Below are positions 46,669 through 58,164 of a DNA stretch of 64,000 bases, piece by piece. Both the position numbers and the translations under genes were made by a program. The number at the start of each line of letters is the position of its first letter. The stretch's first letter is position 1. The notes under the pieces were generated by a model. That model saw only the letters and a program-made list of their open reading frames with translations, was not told where the DNA came from and did not search any database. The stretch comes from Platynereis dumerilii (Eukaryota > Annelida > Polychaeta > Phyllodocida > Nereididae). The stretch lies in NCBI GenBank assembly GCA_026936325.1, contig JAPTHN010000042.1, positions 2,170,001 to 2,234,000 of the forward strand, given 5' to 3'.

Positions 46669-46858
46669 CAGTGGCGTAACTGGGGGGTCTCGAGCGGGGG
46701 GGCACCTAGGGGGGCACGCGATTCTCTGGGGGGGCACCCGCCATACTATTTGTATATTTTAGCCAGAGTTAGAAAGTTCATATGGGGGGCACCCGGGGGG
46801 CACAGGTCTGATAGGGGGGGGTACGTGTCCCCCGTGCCCCCCCATAGGGACGCCACTG
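46669..46858 (-). mobile_element. hAT-like MITE, copy 2, opposite orientation
   Basis: 190 bp from CAGTGGCGTAACTGG to GGGACGCCACTG. Flanked by TTACACAT (46661-46668) and TTACGCAT (46859-46866), an 8-bp duplication with one change. Copy 1 keeps the uninterrupted site (CTACACATTAGTGGC near 31150-31164). Same family as 224-412. Confidence 0.9.
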
Positions 46859-46866
46859 TTACGCAT

Positions 46867-48008
46867 TAGTGGCAAGTCTCAGTAAAATATATCTGTCAGA
46901 TCTATGTTTCTGTGCATTATCCAATCCCATGGACAAGGTTCTTTACATCTCCCGGTATCAAGCATTGATCTTATGATGCCACACACATTAGAGGATACGG
47001 AAATTTTGTATTTCAGAAGTTTCTGAAAGTTTCAATATACAGTGACATTGACATATTTTGTGCTGCACCCCGAATCTCCAAATAATGCATTCATATTGAA
47101 GTTGAGGTTTGTACAATTCTCTAGCCATTAGTTTTTGCTTATTACATCCAATGCAAAAGGTTGCTATCCGGCATTACCTTTGTATAAAGCATCATTAATT
47201 TCTATGCAGATGAAGTGAGAAATTTCTTCGATTCTTATGATTGAAGGTAGTGCAGAGATATGTCTCATATGTCTGCATTATTGACCAATGGTAATACCAT
47301 TTTCATGGGAAAGAACATGTGTTCCTTTGCTGGATACATCCAAAAAAACTTTTCCCTTTGCTTTTACATGTAGTACAACTGACCAACATCGTATTTATGA
47401 AAGGGAGCGCTTATACTCTTTTCTTTGTCACGTCCGTTGCTATAAGTGTAAGGTGTGTTATTCTCTCATCTTATACCTGAAGTGTTCTCTTCCAGCAGAC
47501 ACCGATTCACTGTCAGGCCTAAACTTACATTCCATGTCTCTTATATTTTTTTCAAGTTAAAATATATGTCTTGAAACAAAATTATGTCATATGTGTACTT
47601 GAAACGCCATCATTAAAACACTCAAAGAGTGACCAGTACTTACAACAGGTAATTGATAGTATGCCCAAGGGACCTCTCTGTCCTCCTAGGGATGCTGTTA
47701 TGGTAATTTACTCAACAAGATAGAAACATATATCTGTCAACAGAGTATGTTGTGGAAGTTCATATGGTTAATTTACACTTCAATATGTAAAGACAAATTG
47801 TTTGACATCTTAGTTCAGAGAGGCGAAGACAACTGATTCATTGTCACCTGCTTTACGAGGTGACAGTGCTGTGTACGAATTGAGACATTACAGGTGAAAT
47901 GAAGTGTTAAGTATCTTCCCTGCATTTCTTTACCAATGTAAATAAAATGGTTTGAAATATAGAATCAACGCCAGTGACAACAATGAGTCATACTTATTTT
48001 ATAATGTA
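46867..48008. other. Copy 2 right part: no gene recognised
   Basis: Matches 31158-32602 apart from the LINE-like insertion of copy 1. Short frames here are not shared with copy 1. Confidence 0.4.
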
Positions 48009-48009
48009 G

Positions 48010-48230
48010 AGCAATGTTTTAATCAAAGGATGCAGTTTGATCTGAATCGATTGGTGACTTTATCCTTCCCAACAGTAGCCAGACTGGCAATAAGCTCCAA
48101 CAGAGCAGATGGCAGTCCCGCAGCTGTGCTGCAAGGCACTGTGCAAACACTGAAGCAGAGCAAGAGTTGTTTCATACACAGCCAGGCATACCATACTCTA
48201 TCTGGTGCATTTGCATGTGACATACCATGA
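48010..48230 (+). CDS. Candidate terminal coding exon, copy 2 (speculative)
   Basis: Counterpart of 32604-32824. The frame runs from EQCFNQRMQFDL to SGAFACDIP and stops at TGA where copy 1 has TAA. The same acceptor AG (ATAATGTAG) precedes it. In this copy the frame also extends upstream to an ATG at 47952, but that extension is closed in copy 1, so the exon border is the better start. Only about four silent differences were counted against about twenty replacement ones, so the ratio does not show purifying selection. No signal peptide or domain is visible in this fragment. Confidence 0.25.
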
Positions 48231-49114
48231 TTTCAGTTGGAGCTGGATGATGACATCATGGTGTCTTAAAAACTGATGTGTTTGACATAACAGGTGATCA
48301 GACACAATTTTTAAAGATGTGGAGTCGTTTGTCTTAGACAGTCAGAAGTGGCAGAGCAAGAAATGCGAAACCAGAGCCATTCAAATTAGAAGGATTACTT
48401 TGCATCAATGCTAACTAAATTTGCCATATATATGGACGAATTTGAATCTTCTCAATTTATTTCAAGGTTTTCTTGTGGCTTCGGAATTGTAATCATGCAG
48501 AATTCAATAATATTTCTTGAAGCTGAGAGTATATATGGAAGCAGACTAATTAAATTCCAAGATTTTCTTATTTAAATGCGAAATAATGTAAAAGAAGGTA
48601 TTAAATGTCATTCACTAACATGATCCCATCATGTCTATGCAATATTTATTTGGCAAAGAATGAATATAATTTGGAAAATGTATGCACTGAGGCGGAAGAA
48701 ATTAAATTAGATGTTTCTGTCAAATGCATTGTTAGCTCTAAAAATTGGTATAAAAACCAGTTGTTTGTATGACAGTTGCAATAGTAATATGACAATCATT
48801 TTCTAGTTCGGTAGATTTAATCACATTGGTGAAATAACTATTTAAAATTATTTTGTATAGGTCTAGAATTCCATGTATATCATTTAAAAATAAGATTCAG
48901 GATCTCAGCCAGATCCTGTTTTTTAAAAAGGGTTATCCTGCGAAATGTGTCTTTGAATATCTTATATACTTAGAGCAGGTATTTTGAACTTCTCATTATA
49001 AAGACGCAACCATTATCATTTTTCACCTGTGACATGGCTACATTGAAATATGTATATAGATTAAGAAATATTGTACAACAAATATGATATAAATTATTTG
49101 CCTTCATATATTAC
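48231..49114. other. Copy 2 right end: no gene recognised
   Basis: Matches 32825-33738 except for the 47-nt inverted insertion of copy 1. Confidence 0.4.
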
Positions 49115-49822
49115 TCTGATCCATTCTGTGCACAAGTAAGGAGTTCACATCATCAGAGTGGTCTCATTATCTAATGCTGTTTCATGTGCTATGTGCATTT
49201 GACTGCATCTATAGGGAATATTGCTCAGTAATATGCAGTCAAGTTCCTATAATATAGTATGCAGTGTCTAACACAGCATACCTTTTGATGTATATGACGG
49301 TGCATCCTCAAAAAAGAGTATGTCCAATCTTTCTGTTGTATAATCTTCCCTGCATCTCTGATACAAAGTCGTACTCAAGGAAAACTCCAGCTGTACATAA
49401 GGGGCTATCGATTGAGGCTACTCTGACACATCTGTGATCTGAAAGCCTCCATACGCTAAGCTGAGTATCTATGATAATCTACTGATCATTTCCAAGTCTT
49501 ACAATAGTTTGTGATAGATATGTCTTTACACAGACACAAACAGACAGAGATCACGTAGATTGACAAAAGTGCAAGAAGAAGTCAACACATAGACAGAGAA
49601 AAATACTTTGAAAAATATAGAAAACTCAGTTGTTTTGCGTTAACTAAAATATTCCATTTATATATTGTCAAATAAATCCTTGATATCTTGATGTTGAGCA
49701 TGTAGATTTCATACCCGGGCTTTGGAGTCAGGGAGCAAATGAACTCCTCACTTGAGATATAGATTTACCTGCTTGACAACTTACTTGAAGTACTGTGATC
49801 TATAACAACTCCTGCCACCTGG

Positions 49823-50083
49823 CTTTACCATTGATTCAGCCTCTTGGATTGCGCATTGTTCATGCTGTGGTTTCATCCTGATTACCATTGGCTAGACTGG
49901 CCACAAGACCAGTGGCGTCCCTATGGGGGGCGGGTGGGGCCACATGCCCGCCATATTGGACCTGTGCCCCCCCAGGTGCCCCCCATATGAACTTTCCAAC
50001 CTTGGCTTTACCATTCATTCAGCCCTCTTGGACTGCGTATTGTTCCTGTTATGGTTATATCCTGACTACCATTGGCTGATTCA
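49823..50083 (+). repeat. Local direct repeat flanking hAT-like fragment, copy 3
   Basis: 49823-49905 (GGCTTTACCATTGATTCAGC...) and 50001-50083 (GGCTTTACCATTCATTCAGC...) are about 85% identical. Between them lies the left half of the 224-412 element family (CAGTGGCGTCCCTATGGGG at 49912 to CATATGAACTTTCCAAC near 49998). The second repeat and the half element are also found in copy 2. Confidence 0.7.
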
Positions 50084-51584
50084 GCAGACCCATATTCACC
50101 ATGTGTGTTTCAGCAGCTGAGCAAGGCACAAAGTAAACACCAATGTAGATACACCAATAGCCACTTTACGCAAGGCAACTCATCTGACACTCTGTCTGGT
50201 TCATATGCCTTTGTAATGTCCTGGTATAACATCATTTTGTCCTCTAGGTGTCATCAAAACCAGTTGTGTTTGCCATAGCCATAGACTAGACACTCTTCTC
50301 AAAGATGTGGATGACTTAGAACCTTGTCCCATTCTGCTTCATGTTCCCAGCAGGAAGACAATATGGATAAGTTTTGTGTTGCAGAAAATATTGTAGTGTT
50401 TCTTGTCCCAAGACCAAGATAATGCATACAGATCAAGCCCACATTGTGTTTGCTTTCAATACTATGATCTTTTCTATCATATTCCATAGAATCCCAAACC
50501 AACAAATTGTCCCTTTACATATATCAGCTGTTCACTGATCATTATAGTCTGGATAACTTTTCTCTGATACACGCCCTGAAAGAATAGAAACACAATTCAG
50601 ATGTTTTTTTTTGAAAATTCACATCTGCTCTTCCTACGTGACTGTAGTAAAATTTCAACAGAAGACTAGAATGTGCCATAAAGATGAAAAATTGCAGCTT
50701 TTAAGATTTTGAAATGGCTAGACCCTCAGCAGAAAATAATAGTAAATCTATCTTTTGAAATGAGTATCAAAATGGCAAAATTAATGAGGTTGCACAAATT
50801 CATGGTCACGTGCTTTGTAGAAGAAAACATTTAACCCTCTTGGACGTTAGGAGTTGTACATTGTATTCTACAATCTGCTTTGAAGCTACTAAATTTGACT
50901 CACGTTTGACGCAGAAAAGCCATAAAAGTGTCCGACATACTCAGCAACAAACAAGTGCCACAGTGCAATTATTTAAAGTATGCTGTAAATTGTTCAGGAG
51001 ACGCAGATTTTACAGCTTCCTGCTAAATTTGGTCTCAAAAGGTTACAGAATGTTCACTGTAACAATTCATGACTGCAGCAGTGCAGCTGACTTACAGTCT
51101 TTTGATTCAGAATTTTGGATGAAAAGCAGCCCTCAGTGATTCCAAAGTGAGGTTTAATGTTCTCTAAACAACAGGGCTTATTGCCAGAGTCCTGATCTTT
51201 GATCTATCAACGCTCCCCTTGAAAAGTATGTTGGGGCAATCAAGCATGCCCTGAAATTAAATGAAATTCCTGGAAATGTGTTTGAAGGTAATCAGCTGTG
51301 AATGCTCCAAAAGCTACAGCATGCTCACATTTTACTTCAGAATACAACTAGATTGAAGCTGAATTGATGACTGTACATTATTGTAGATTGAATGGCTCAT
51401 ATAGAGTTTGCTTAGCATGTCCAAGTCATTCCTCGTCTATATGATGAAGAAATGTGTGTTCAATCACAGTAAAGTCACTTTTATTCAATGTAGCCAAGCT
51501 AAGTCCGTGACTTGTTTTCAGTTTGGCCTGCAGTGACTCCAATTTATGTCTGATGTGAAAAATGATGTCGTGGAATGACATGAT

Positions 51585-51655
51585 GGCCAGCCTGGGGAAC
51601 GAAACCAGCACCCTCGCTTGTGAGGCGAGCACTCTTCTGACTGAGCTATCGGGGC
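51585..51655 (-). mobile_element. tRNA-Val(CAC)-like pseudogene or SINE head, copy 3
   Basis: Counterpart of 36374-36446. Minus strand starts GCCCCGATAGCTCAGTCAGA, with a perfect anticodon arm (CTCGC CTCACAA GCGAG) and T-arm region TGGTTTCGTTCCCCA. Acceptor ends pair only partly. Confidence 0.6.
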
Positions 51656-52158
51656 AGGTGACGGTATGTAACGATTGTATTCATATTTTCCAATGTCACA
51701 AGAAGTAACTATATTTAGGCTAATAATTGTGAAAATACTCATCAATTTCAGCTGACGAGAAACATCAAGTCTTCTTTAGGTGCATGGATGAACAAAAACG
51801 TTTTAGAACTAAACTTAGCTTCCCCGGCCTGTGTGCTTGGCTTGCTGGAAGAAATATAATTCTCCATATCTGTGCTGTCTTATAAACTGACACAGATATG
51901 TCAAATCTTAACAATGTGCTTTGCATCAACACTTGTATGATAGATTGCCTGTTCCAATTCCTAGGCCTTAATGTCACCAAACTCATGACGGTATTGTCAA
52001 GCCAGCTGCAACACAATAAAGCCTAGACAATATAAACTTGGCTGCAAAGAGATCTGGGTGTTGAAAGTGGAATTAGCTCAACTTTGATTCTCTCTGTTTA
52101 CTGGATTTCCCAATACCGACACAACCAAGCTTTAAAGTTACAGAATTCTAACTTTGTA

Positions 52159-52505
52159 GTCTGGGCGAGATTCCAGAAATTGTGATATTAATAGGCATTT
52201 TTCGTTAACTTGTGTAACCAGTCTTTTCAACCTAATTTGAGAGTGCTGAGTCTGAATCCGCTTGTACCGAGCTGGATTTTTAATTTTAAGGGGTCAAAAT
52301 GGCAAAACAAAATGGCCGCCAAAATGACAAGAATTGTCAGAAATATGACAATACGAAACACACATTCACCTTTTTGTTGCAAATAGCAACAAGCTGATTC
52401 AGAATCAGCACCCTCAAATTAGGTTAAAACCACTTGTTACCGACTTTTAACAAAAAAAGCCTATTAAACTTTTTACAGAGGCTTTTTTGAGAATCTCTCC
52501 TAGAC
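52159..52505. mobile_element. Foldback element with TA target, copy 3
   Basis: Counterpart of 36892-37241. The left TA is kept (52157-52158) and the right one reads TG. The arms are slightly more eroded than in copy 2. Confidence 0.7.
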
Positions 52506-53603
52506 TGTTGAAAGTTTCACTCTATGTAAGTGATCAAAGTCAGAATATAACAAAAATATAAGTCCATATCATCACCAAAGACAAAATTGGATTTATTTTT
52601 TTCTATTCACAATAATTGATTAGATTCCAGTCGCAAAAGACAATAAGGCACTATTCATGGTATAGCTGATATTCATTAAGTTTGCAGACTTGGTACGTTA
52701 GAATCCAAGCTAAAATTTCATAAACTTTAATCTAATTTTAAAGGTTTAGCCATCTGATATTGTATCATGTCTTCCATCCCTTCCTCATTGCTTGGCATTT
52801 TTTAGGATTCAATATTAGTTTTTCTGTCATTTGCAGCATGCTGTCTTCTTCTCTCATATTAAGTTATTGTACCCTGAATTTATCATTGCAAATCGATATG
52901 GGGAGACATATTGTGTTGATTAATTGGTTGCAGTATCGTCAAAAGGATAAATGGATGACATGGAGACCTTAAGAGTCAGTTAAGGACCATAAGTTTGGAG
53001 ATTGCTTTCACCAGATGACAGCGCCTGCTGTAGTACATTACTCAGTCAAAATATGAGGGTAAAAATAGAAGGATGACGTAAAGAGACCAAAAACGATAAT
53101 AAAGAAGGAGAAAGAAGGAGAAAGAAAGAATAGGGAGGGGCAGATATAATGGGCAAAAGACATTTACACTCACTATATCAAAGGTAAAAAGGCAGAGTCA
53201 GCTGTTAAATTATTCAGATGGGATTCCAATGTGCCAGACCAAGAAAATAATCTCATATGAGCATAATATTTTCACAATTTGGAAGCAAAAATGCATTCTG
53301 TGTCTGTATTGTGATATGAACTGGAAATATTAAGATAGTTAGTCACATGCATGTTTCCCTAAGTAGGATTTGACTTACTAAATACACTTCATATGTTGGA
53401 ATTGAAACATTTGAGGGCCTAACAGTTTCTCGAGTGAAAAAGCAATAGTTTGCTATCAAGGAAAGGGGGGAGAAACTTTCGACAGGTAGACTGACGGAAC
53501 AACCTTAACCCTAGCTCATTAAACGGTGATATGCAAAATCTAGAGATCAGATGAAGATCCATTAGATATAAAATCTTTTTTTGATTACAGTTTGTGATAT
53601 ACA

Positions 53604-53845
53604 CACTCTAAAAATGTCGGGACAAAGTTGGTTTTTTAGATTCAAAATGGTTTTTTGGAATGCCAAATTTCAATGCAAAACCAACATGGATTTTTAAAAA
53701 AATCCATGTTGGTTTTTTGCATTGAAATTTGTTTTTTCAAAAAACCATTTTAAAAAAATCCATGTTGGTTTTGCATTGAAATTTGGTTTTTCAAAAAACC
53801 ATTTTGAATCTAAAAAACCAATTTTGTCTGAATTTTTTTAGAGTG
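53604..53845. mobile_element. Foldback MITE with CACTCTAAAAA ends, copy 3 only
   Basis: The ends are CACTCTAAAAA and TTTTTTTAGAGTG. Flanking CA is duplicated (53602-53603, 53846-53847). Copy 2 shows the empty site GATATACATGCAAACAGG near 38936. The interior is nested inverted repeats (TCCATGTTGGTTTT and complements, AAAAACCATTTT). It is longer than the sister copy at 59213 because an internal block is repeated. Confidence 0.9.
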
Positions 53846-54729
53846 CATGCAAACAGGAACTTTGAGTTGTTGAGCTTATTTTAAGTTTGGCAAATTTCAG
53901 CTAAAGGGAGTTGCATGATGGCATAAACAGAATCAAAACAGTGAAGTATATTTTTGACAGGGAAAGAATGAGACTCAGCTTCAAACACATCAAAGACAAC
54001 CAAATGTGCAATGAATATGAGTATCTGGAACAAATTGGTCTCCTAGTGATACCAATTTTGCAGTGACCGGGAGACCAAATATGTCCACTGGGAGACGATT
54101 AGGTCTCCCAGTTACTATGTTAAAAATATTAATGTTGTTAAACAACATATGTACTGTTTCCAAACTTTAGACCTTCTGTGTGACATCAATGTTTTATAAA
54201 CCTACATTTTATGAAGGGAAAGGTCATTGATATTGCGGAACTATTTTCCTAGCAAATATTCTATTCGTCACTGCCAATTATGAAAAGAACGGTCTTTCTT
54301 TCATTCTCTAGTAGCCTTGGAGCCTCTTCACTTGATAGGATTTTGTCATGTTTGTCCAAAAGTAATTGAACCTGGCTTTTCGCAACCAATTTGCATCAAA
54401 GAACAGCCTGTTAAAACCAAAACACTCCACTTATTGCTCTGGTCACCTGAGTTAACACATTAGCGGTACTGGGGCTGGGAAAAGATCGGAAAATGAATTT
54501 GAGGCATTCTCACTTACAATTTTGCACATTTTTGCTGATCCTTTTGCTGTAATGGCATTGTCCAAGCCCAACACACACTCCATGGCACTAATCGCCATAA
54601 AGTGATTGAGCTGGTGGAGTTTTGAGTCACACACTAAACTAATTAGATTTCATGAATGATCAGTTGCCTTAGCTAAAGTAAACTCTAATTTCCTAATGCA
54701 ACCTCCAGTGTTCTAGAGCATTATACACT

Positions 54730-54930
54730 GAACCATAGGCCACTGTATTAACAGTAGAGGGACAAGAGCATATTGCTGGGTCACAGGTTCGAATCCAGCA
54801 TTAGCATGATCCCCAACGCCTTTGTTGAATGGCTGTTTCAATCATCCTTCACCTCATTGCAATGTCCTCTTACTTTCCTAATTAGTCTACAATGTGAATA
54901 AATATAACACATAAAGCCCCGATCATCCAT
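54730..54930 (+). mobile_element. tRNA-derived SINE, copy 3
   Basis: Counterpart of 16040-16240 and 39790-39990. GGTTCGAATCC intact near 54788; body changed to CCCCAACGCCTTTGTTGAATG. Confidence 0.7.
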
Positions 54931-55014
54931 ACATCCATCAACCATGCAATGTAAATTTTTTTTTTATCACAACATACTTTATGAAAATAAATTCTTATTT
55001 GCCCATCAGTTATC

Positions 55015-55195
55015 CTTCAACGTGTGGATTCTGTGGAACTATTCCTTTGCATGCTTCATACAATTGCCCTTTCTTTTTCTTTCCTGAACTGACCAAGGGA
55101 ACCATTGGCACCTTCCAGGATCATTTCCTATTTAATTCATGGGGTCTGCATGTTCAGCTTTCCCTGGACACAGTATGTTGTAGCTCATTAAGGTC
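55015..55195 (+). repeat. Dispersed repeat R, copy 3
   Basis: Counterpart of 16330-16485, with a small internal duplication of GTGGA and loss of about 10 bp near 55050. Confidence 0.55.
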
Positions 55196-55506
55196 TAAAA
55201 AGACTATAAGAATCACTAAAGTACTGGAGCCAACCATGACTACTGTTCAGGTTGAATTACATGTACAGGCATCAAAGACTGGACAGAACCTGTTTATAAT
55301 CGTCATAGTAAGAGGACTACATTTGGACGAAAAATGCTTTTGGATTGATTTAAAACATAAGTGCAAACTCCATGGTGAAAATTAACAGAATGAAAATGTG
55401 CTAAAGATGGTGATGCGAGATGGTAGGGTTTTATTATAATCTGAATCTATGCATTTTATGGGCCAAGGATGCAGGAACCACAGTTATCACGAAACAATTG
55501 TCTTAT

Positions 55507-55577
55507 GTGGGTTGGATGAAGTGGAAATCAAATCAGGGTCCCAGAAGTTAGCAGTCGAGTGCTCTACAACTGAACTA
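55507..55577 (-). mobile_element. Minus-strand tRNA-like SINE head, copy 3
   Basis: The most tRNA-like version: minus strand GGCTAGTTCAGTTGTAGAGC, loop-like CTGCTAA, then TGATTTGATTTCC. Longer and less eroded than in copy 2. Confidence 0.6.
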
Positions 55578-56214
55578 GCCCCAGGAAGGAAATAACTTCC
55601 AAAGTGGCTGTCTGAACACACAAAATAAATCAGAATGACCAAAATAAATAAGTTTCCAAAAAACAATAATTCATCACAACAGAAGCGAAAAATAATCTTA
55701 AATGTGGTACAAAATCCTGATTGATTTCTGGTGTTGTCCTCTGTATTATTATGAATAGGGTATTTGGAAATATCTGCAGCTACAGCTTTATCATTGCTGA
55801 TTTAGGGAAAATCAATTTTTTATGCAAGCAACCCTTTGGTATTTCAAAAAACGATTTTTTCCTAAATATTTTAACACTATATGCAGAGATTTTCCAATGA
55901 AAAATATAATCGACTCCAGGGAAACAAAAAACCAAAACAAGGAAAGAAAAAAGTAAGTTTTTTTGACGAAATAATGAAATTGACCTTGCCAGCTTTCAAC
56001 ATCAATAAAATGTAAATTGGAGAGGTGAGAAGTAAATTGTGCCTTTGAGAGAAGTGAGGTTCTTCATTGTAAGGCTAGAGAAAATTAGTGTGAGGTAAAA
56101 TTACTGTCTGCCTCCTTTGTTTCCCTTGGTTTCATTACTCGCTTTTCAGTATTTGCCTACTTCTGTTGCCCTTCTTTATTTCCCAACTCCCTTCCTTGCA
56201 AGAGAAGGGAGGGA

Positions 56215-56390
56215 AAGGGTTAGGTATGTGGTACTGCGCAGAGCCGCCAATCTCGTGGTCCAAGTTTGAATCCTGCTTTTGCGGAATCACTTTGGCCAAT
56301 GTTTATTTAGCTTGATATACACTAGAATATAATAATCATAGCGAACTCATTGTGTCCTCCTGTCCTCATCTATTTTATCATTAGGTTTGC
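56215..56390 (+). mobile_element. Plus-strand tRNA-derived SINE, copy 3
   Basis: Eroded A box (TTAGGTATGTGGTACTGCGC) and B box (GTTTGAATCC). Tail TGTGTCCTCCTGTCCTCATC kept. Confidence 0.55.
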
Positions 56391-57063
56391 ATTTGTCTTT
56401 ATTGTCAATATTTAAAGTCCCTCTGCCTCTCTTTGAAAGATAAAATTGCATGGTTGCCAAACACAGAACTGTGTTTCCACAGCTACAGCAGACATGTGAG
56501 AAACTCGTTTGCCATTTGTCAATTTGACAAGAATTATACATATATGTTTTTAAGCTTGTATCACCAGCCAGAACAATCAAACACCATTCCAATTTAAATT
56601 GAACCAATTTACAAGGGAAAATTGAGGCAAGGAGCTCATATATTTTCCGGTTCTACAGTCAGGACAATGAATTAAACTTAATGAACCAAATTCTTTTTGT
56701 AATTTCAGTGTCATCAATTTTCCACTGATGAGTACAGACAAAATGAAATTGGACAAGAACCGAGTTTTCTGGAAATGGGAGAAAAGAAGCAATTGATGAA
56801 TTAGTGTGAGAAAAGGATGTATGCATTTCCTGGTTGAAGGCACCTTTTTTCCCTGTATTTTTAGATCAATTGCTGTCACCTCAAATATCCAATTATTATT
56901 TTAGAAAGAAAAACAAGACAAGAAACACTACCTTAGTATTTTAATAAATGATGCTCTTATCAACTTTGATTTCCTTAAGGCTTACAATCGTATTGATTAT
57001 CAAATAACTATAAGAAACTTTTCATGCATTAGTGATCGTGCTGTGCAAGAAAGTATTATTATG

Positions 57064-57130
57064 GTCCTCCTCCCTTTCCTCCACTTCCTCCTCCTCTCTC
57101 TCCTTCTCCTCTTCTCTCCTCATCCTGCTG
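57064..57130 (+). repeat. (TCC)n tract, copy 3 (about 70 bp)
   Basis: Short, without the CTATCxACTATC island. Either the unexpanded ancestral state or a contraction. Confidence 0.9.
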
Positions 57131-57890
57131 GTCCCCCTATCCATTTTCTCATTCTGTCTCCTGCATTTTACCGATCTGAGATTATGTCTTGAGCAATTTT
57201 TACCATACCCTAGGTGGATTCAATCTCTTTGATTTGAAGTTTCTATTTCAAGAATATCGTACACAGAAATAATAGGTTTTCATAGAAAGCTGGTTATTAA
57301 AGATAAAGGTAACATCAAAGTTAAAGTTTGGGCAAACATAAAATGAGATTTGATCTTTTTTTCCTGTGAAGGCAATCAACTTCAAACACTGAAATCTTAA
57401 AACATCATCCCAATCAGCCCAAACATTCGCTAATTTCAAATTACAGGAACTTCATATTTTTTAATCAAAAATGTTTCTTTGAAGGGCAAAAACAATGTTG
57501 TCCGAGTGATTTTGGAGACATGGTTTTTGTGTATCATTCATCCTTCAGCACGTGAACCTATATACAGTTAAAGAGAATCTTCATTTTGTTACTTACATTC
57601 GAAAGCCTGCACAGTCACCATCTTTCAAAAGGCATCACTGGCCGGTCATTTCAAGTGCTAGACCTTGGCAGAAGTCTCTGAAACAAATGACTTGTAAGTT
57701 TTTATGGCACCATCTAGCTGTGAAAGTAATGACTGATTGAAGAAACATCCTTGAAATTTCTCCACTCCTTGAAATCCTTTGTTCTTCGGTGACAGTGCTA
57801 TTGTGCCCATCACTTGTGACTAACAGATCATTGAAGGATATATGGATGCTCCTCAGTTATGATTTATTTCTCATCGCCTGGAAGGCACCG

Positions 57891-57930
57891 GATATCTGTC
57901 CATCTGTCTATCTGTCTGTCTGTCTATCTG

Positions 57931-57963
<33 letters not shown>

Positions 57964-57977
57964 TTATCTATCTATAA
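57891..57977 (+). repeat. (TCTA/TCTG)n microsatellite, copy 3
   Basis: About 87 bp with more TCTG units than the paralogous tracts. The end of the segmental duplication lies about 10 bp beyond it. Confidence 0.95.
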
Positions 57978-57986
57978 GACAAGTTT

Positions 57987-58164
57987 TGATGTATGTCCAT
58001 ATACATGTATGTATTCAACAACCAGTCGCTGGGTCATTAAAAAAATCTGTGTCTTCTGTCGTCTCCTTTTACACAACTGTCCTACTCTCCACTATTCTAT
58101 GCTCTCATGTGCTGTACCCTCTCCCTTTCCTTGTTTACTTCTATTTTTCTCCTTATCTGATATC
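57987..58164. other. Breakpoint-adjacent unique sequence
   Basis: No match to copies 1 or 2. AACCAGTCGCTGGGTCATTA near 58020 faintly resembles the SINE B-box flank. No gene. Confidence 0.35.

Larger units (their letters stand above)
33739..49114 (+). repeat. Segmental duplication copy 2 (about 15.4 kb)
   Basis: Starts CTGATCCATTCTGTGCACAA and runs through one module (40490-43730), the (TCTA)n tract at 44055 and the right part (44120-49114) that matches 28656-33738. It contains several insertions absent from copy 3 (35031-36007 and the rearranged block 37726-38416) and a large expansion of the (TCC)n tract. Left part about 95-97% identical to copy 3 by eye. Confidence 0.88.
55430..57585 (+). 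repeat. Single module, copy 3
   Basis: Counterpart of one array unit, shortened by the near absence of the (TCC)n tract. Its first part is about 20% diverged from the other copies and its second part (from about 56280) only 3-5%. Confidence 0.85.
49115..57986 (+). repeat. Segmental duplication copy 3, right end missing (about 8.9 kb)
   Basis: Starts with the same join as copy 2 and stays collinear with it to TAAGACAAGTTT just past the (TCTA)n tract, where similarity ends abruptly. It lacks the TA-target element (35031) and the rearranged block of copy 2, has its own foldback insertion (53604-53845), and carries the shortest (TCC)n tract. Confidence 0.88.

Noticed and set aside
50810-51139. 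109-residue plus-strand frame in copy 3
   Set aside because: Copy 2 lacks about 200 bp of it (join at GTT microhomology near 34853), and there is no family resemblance.
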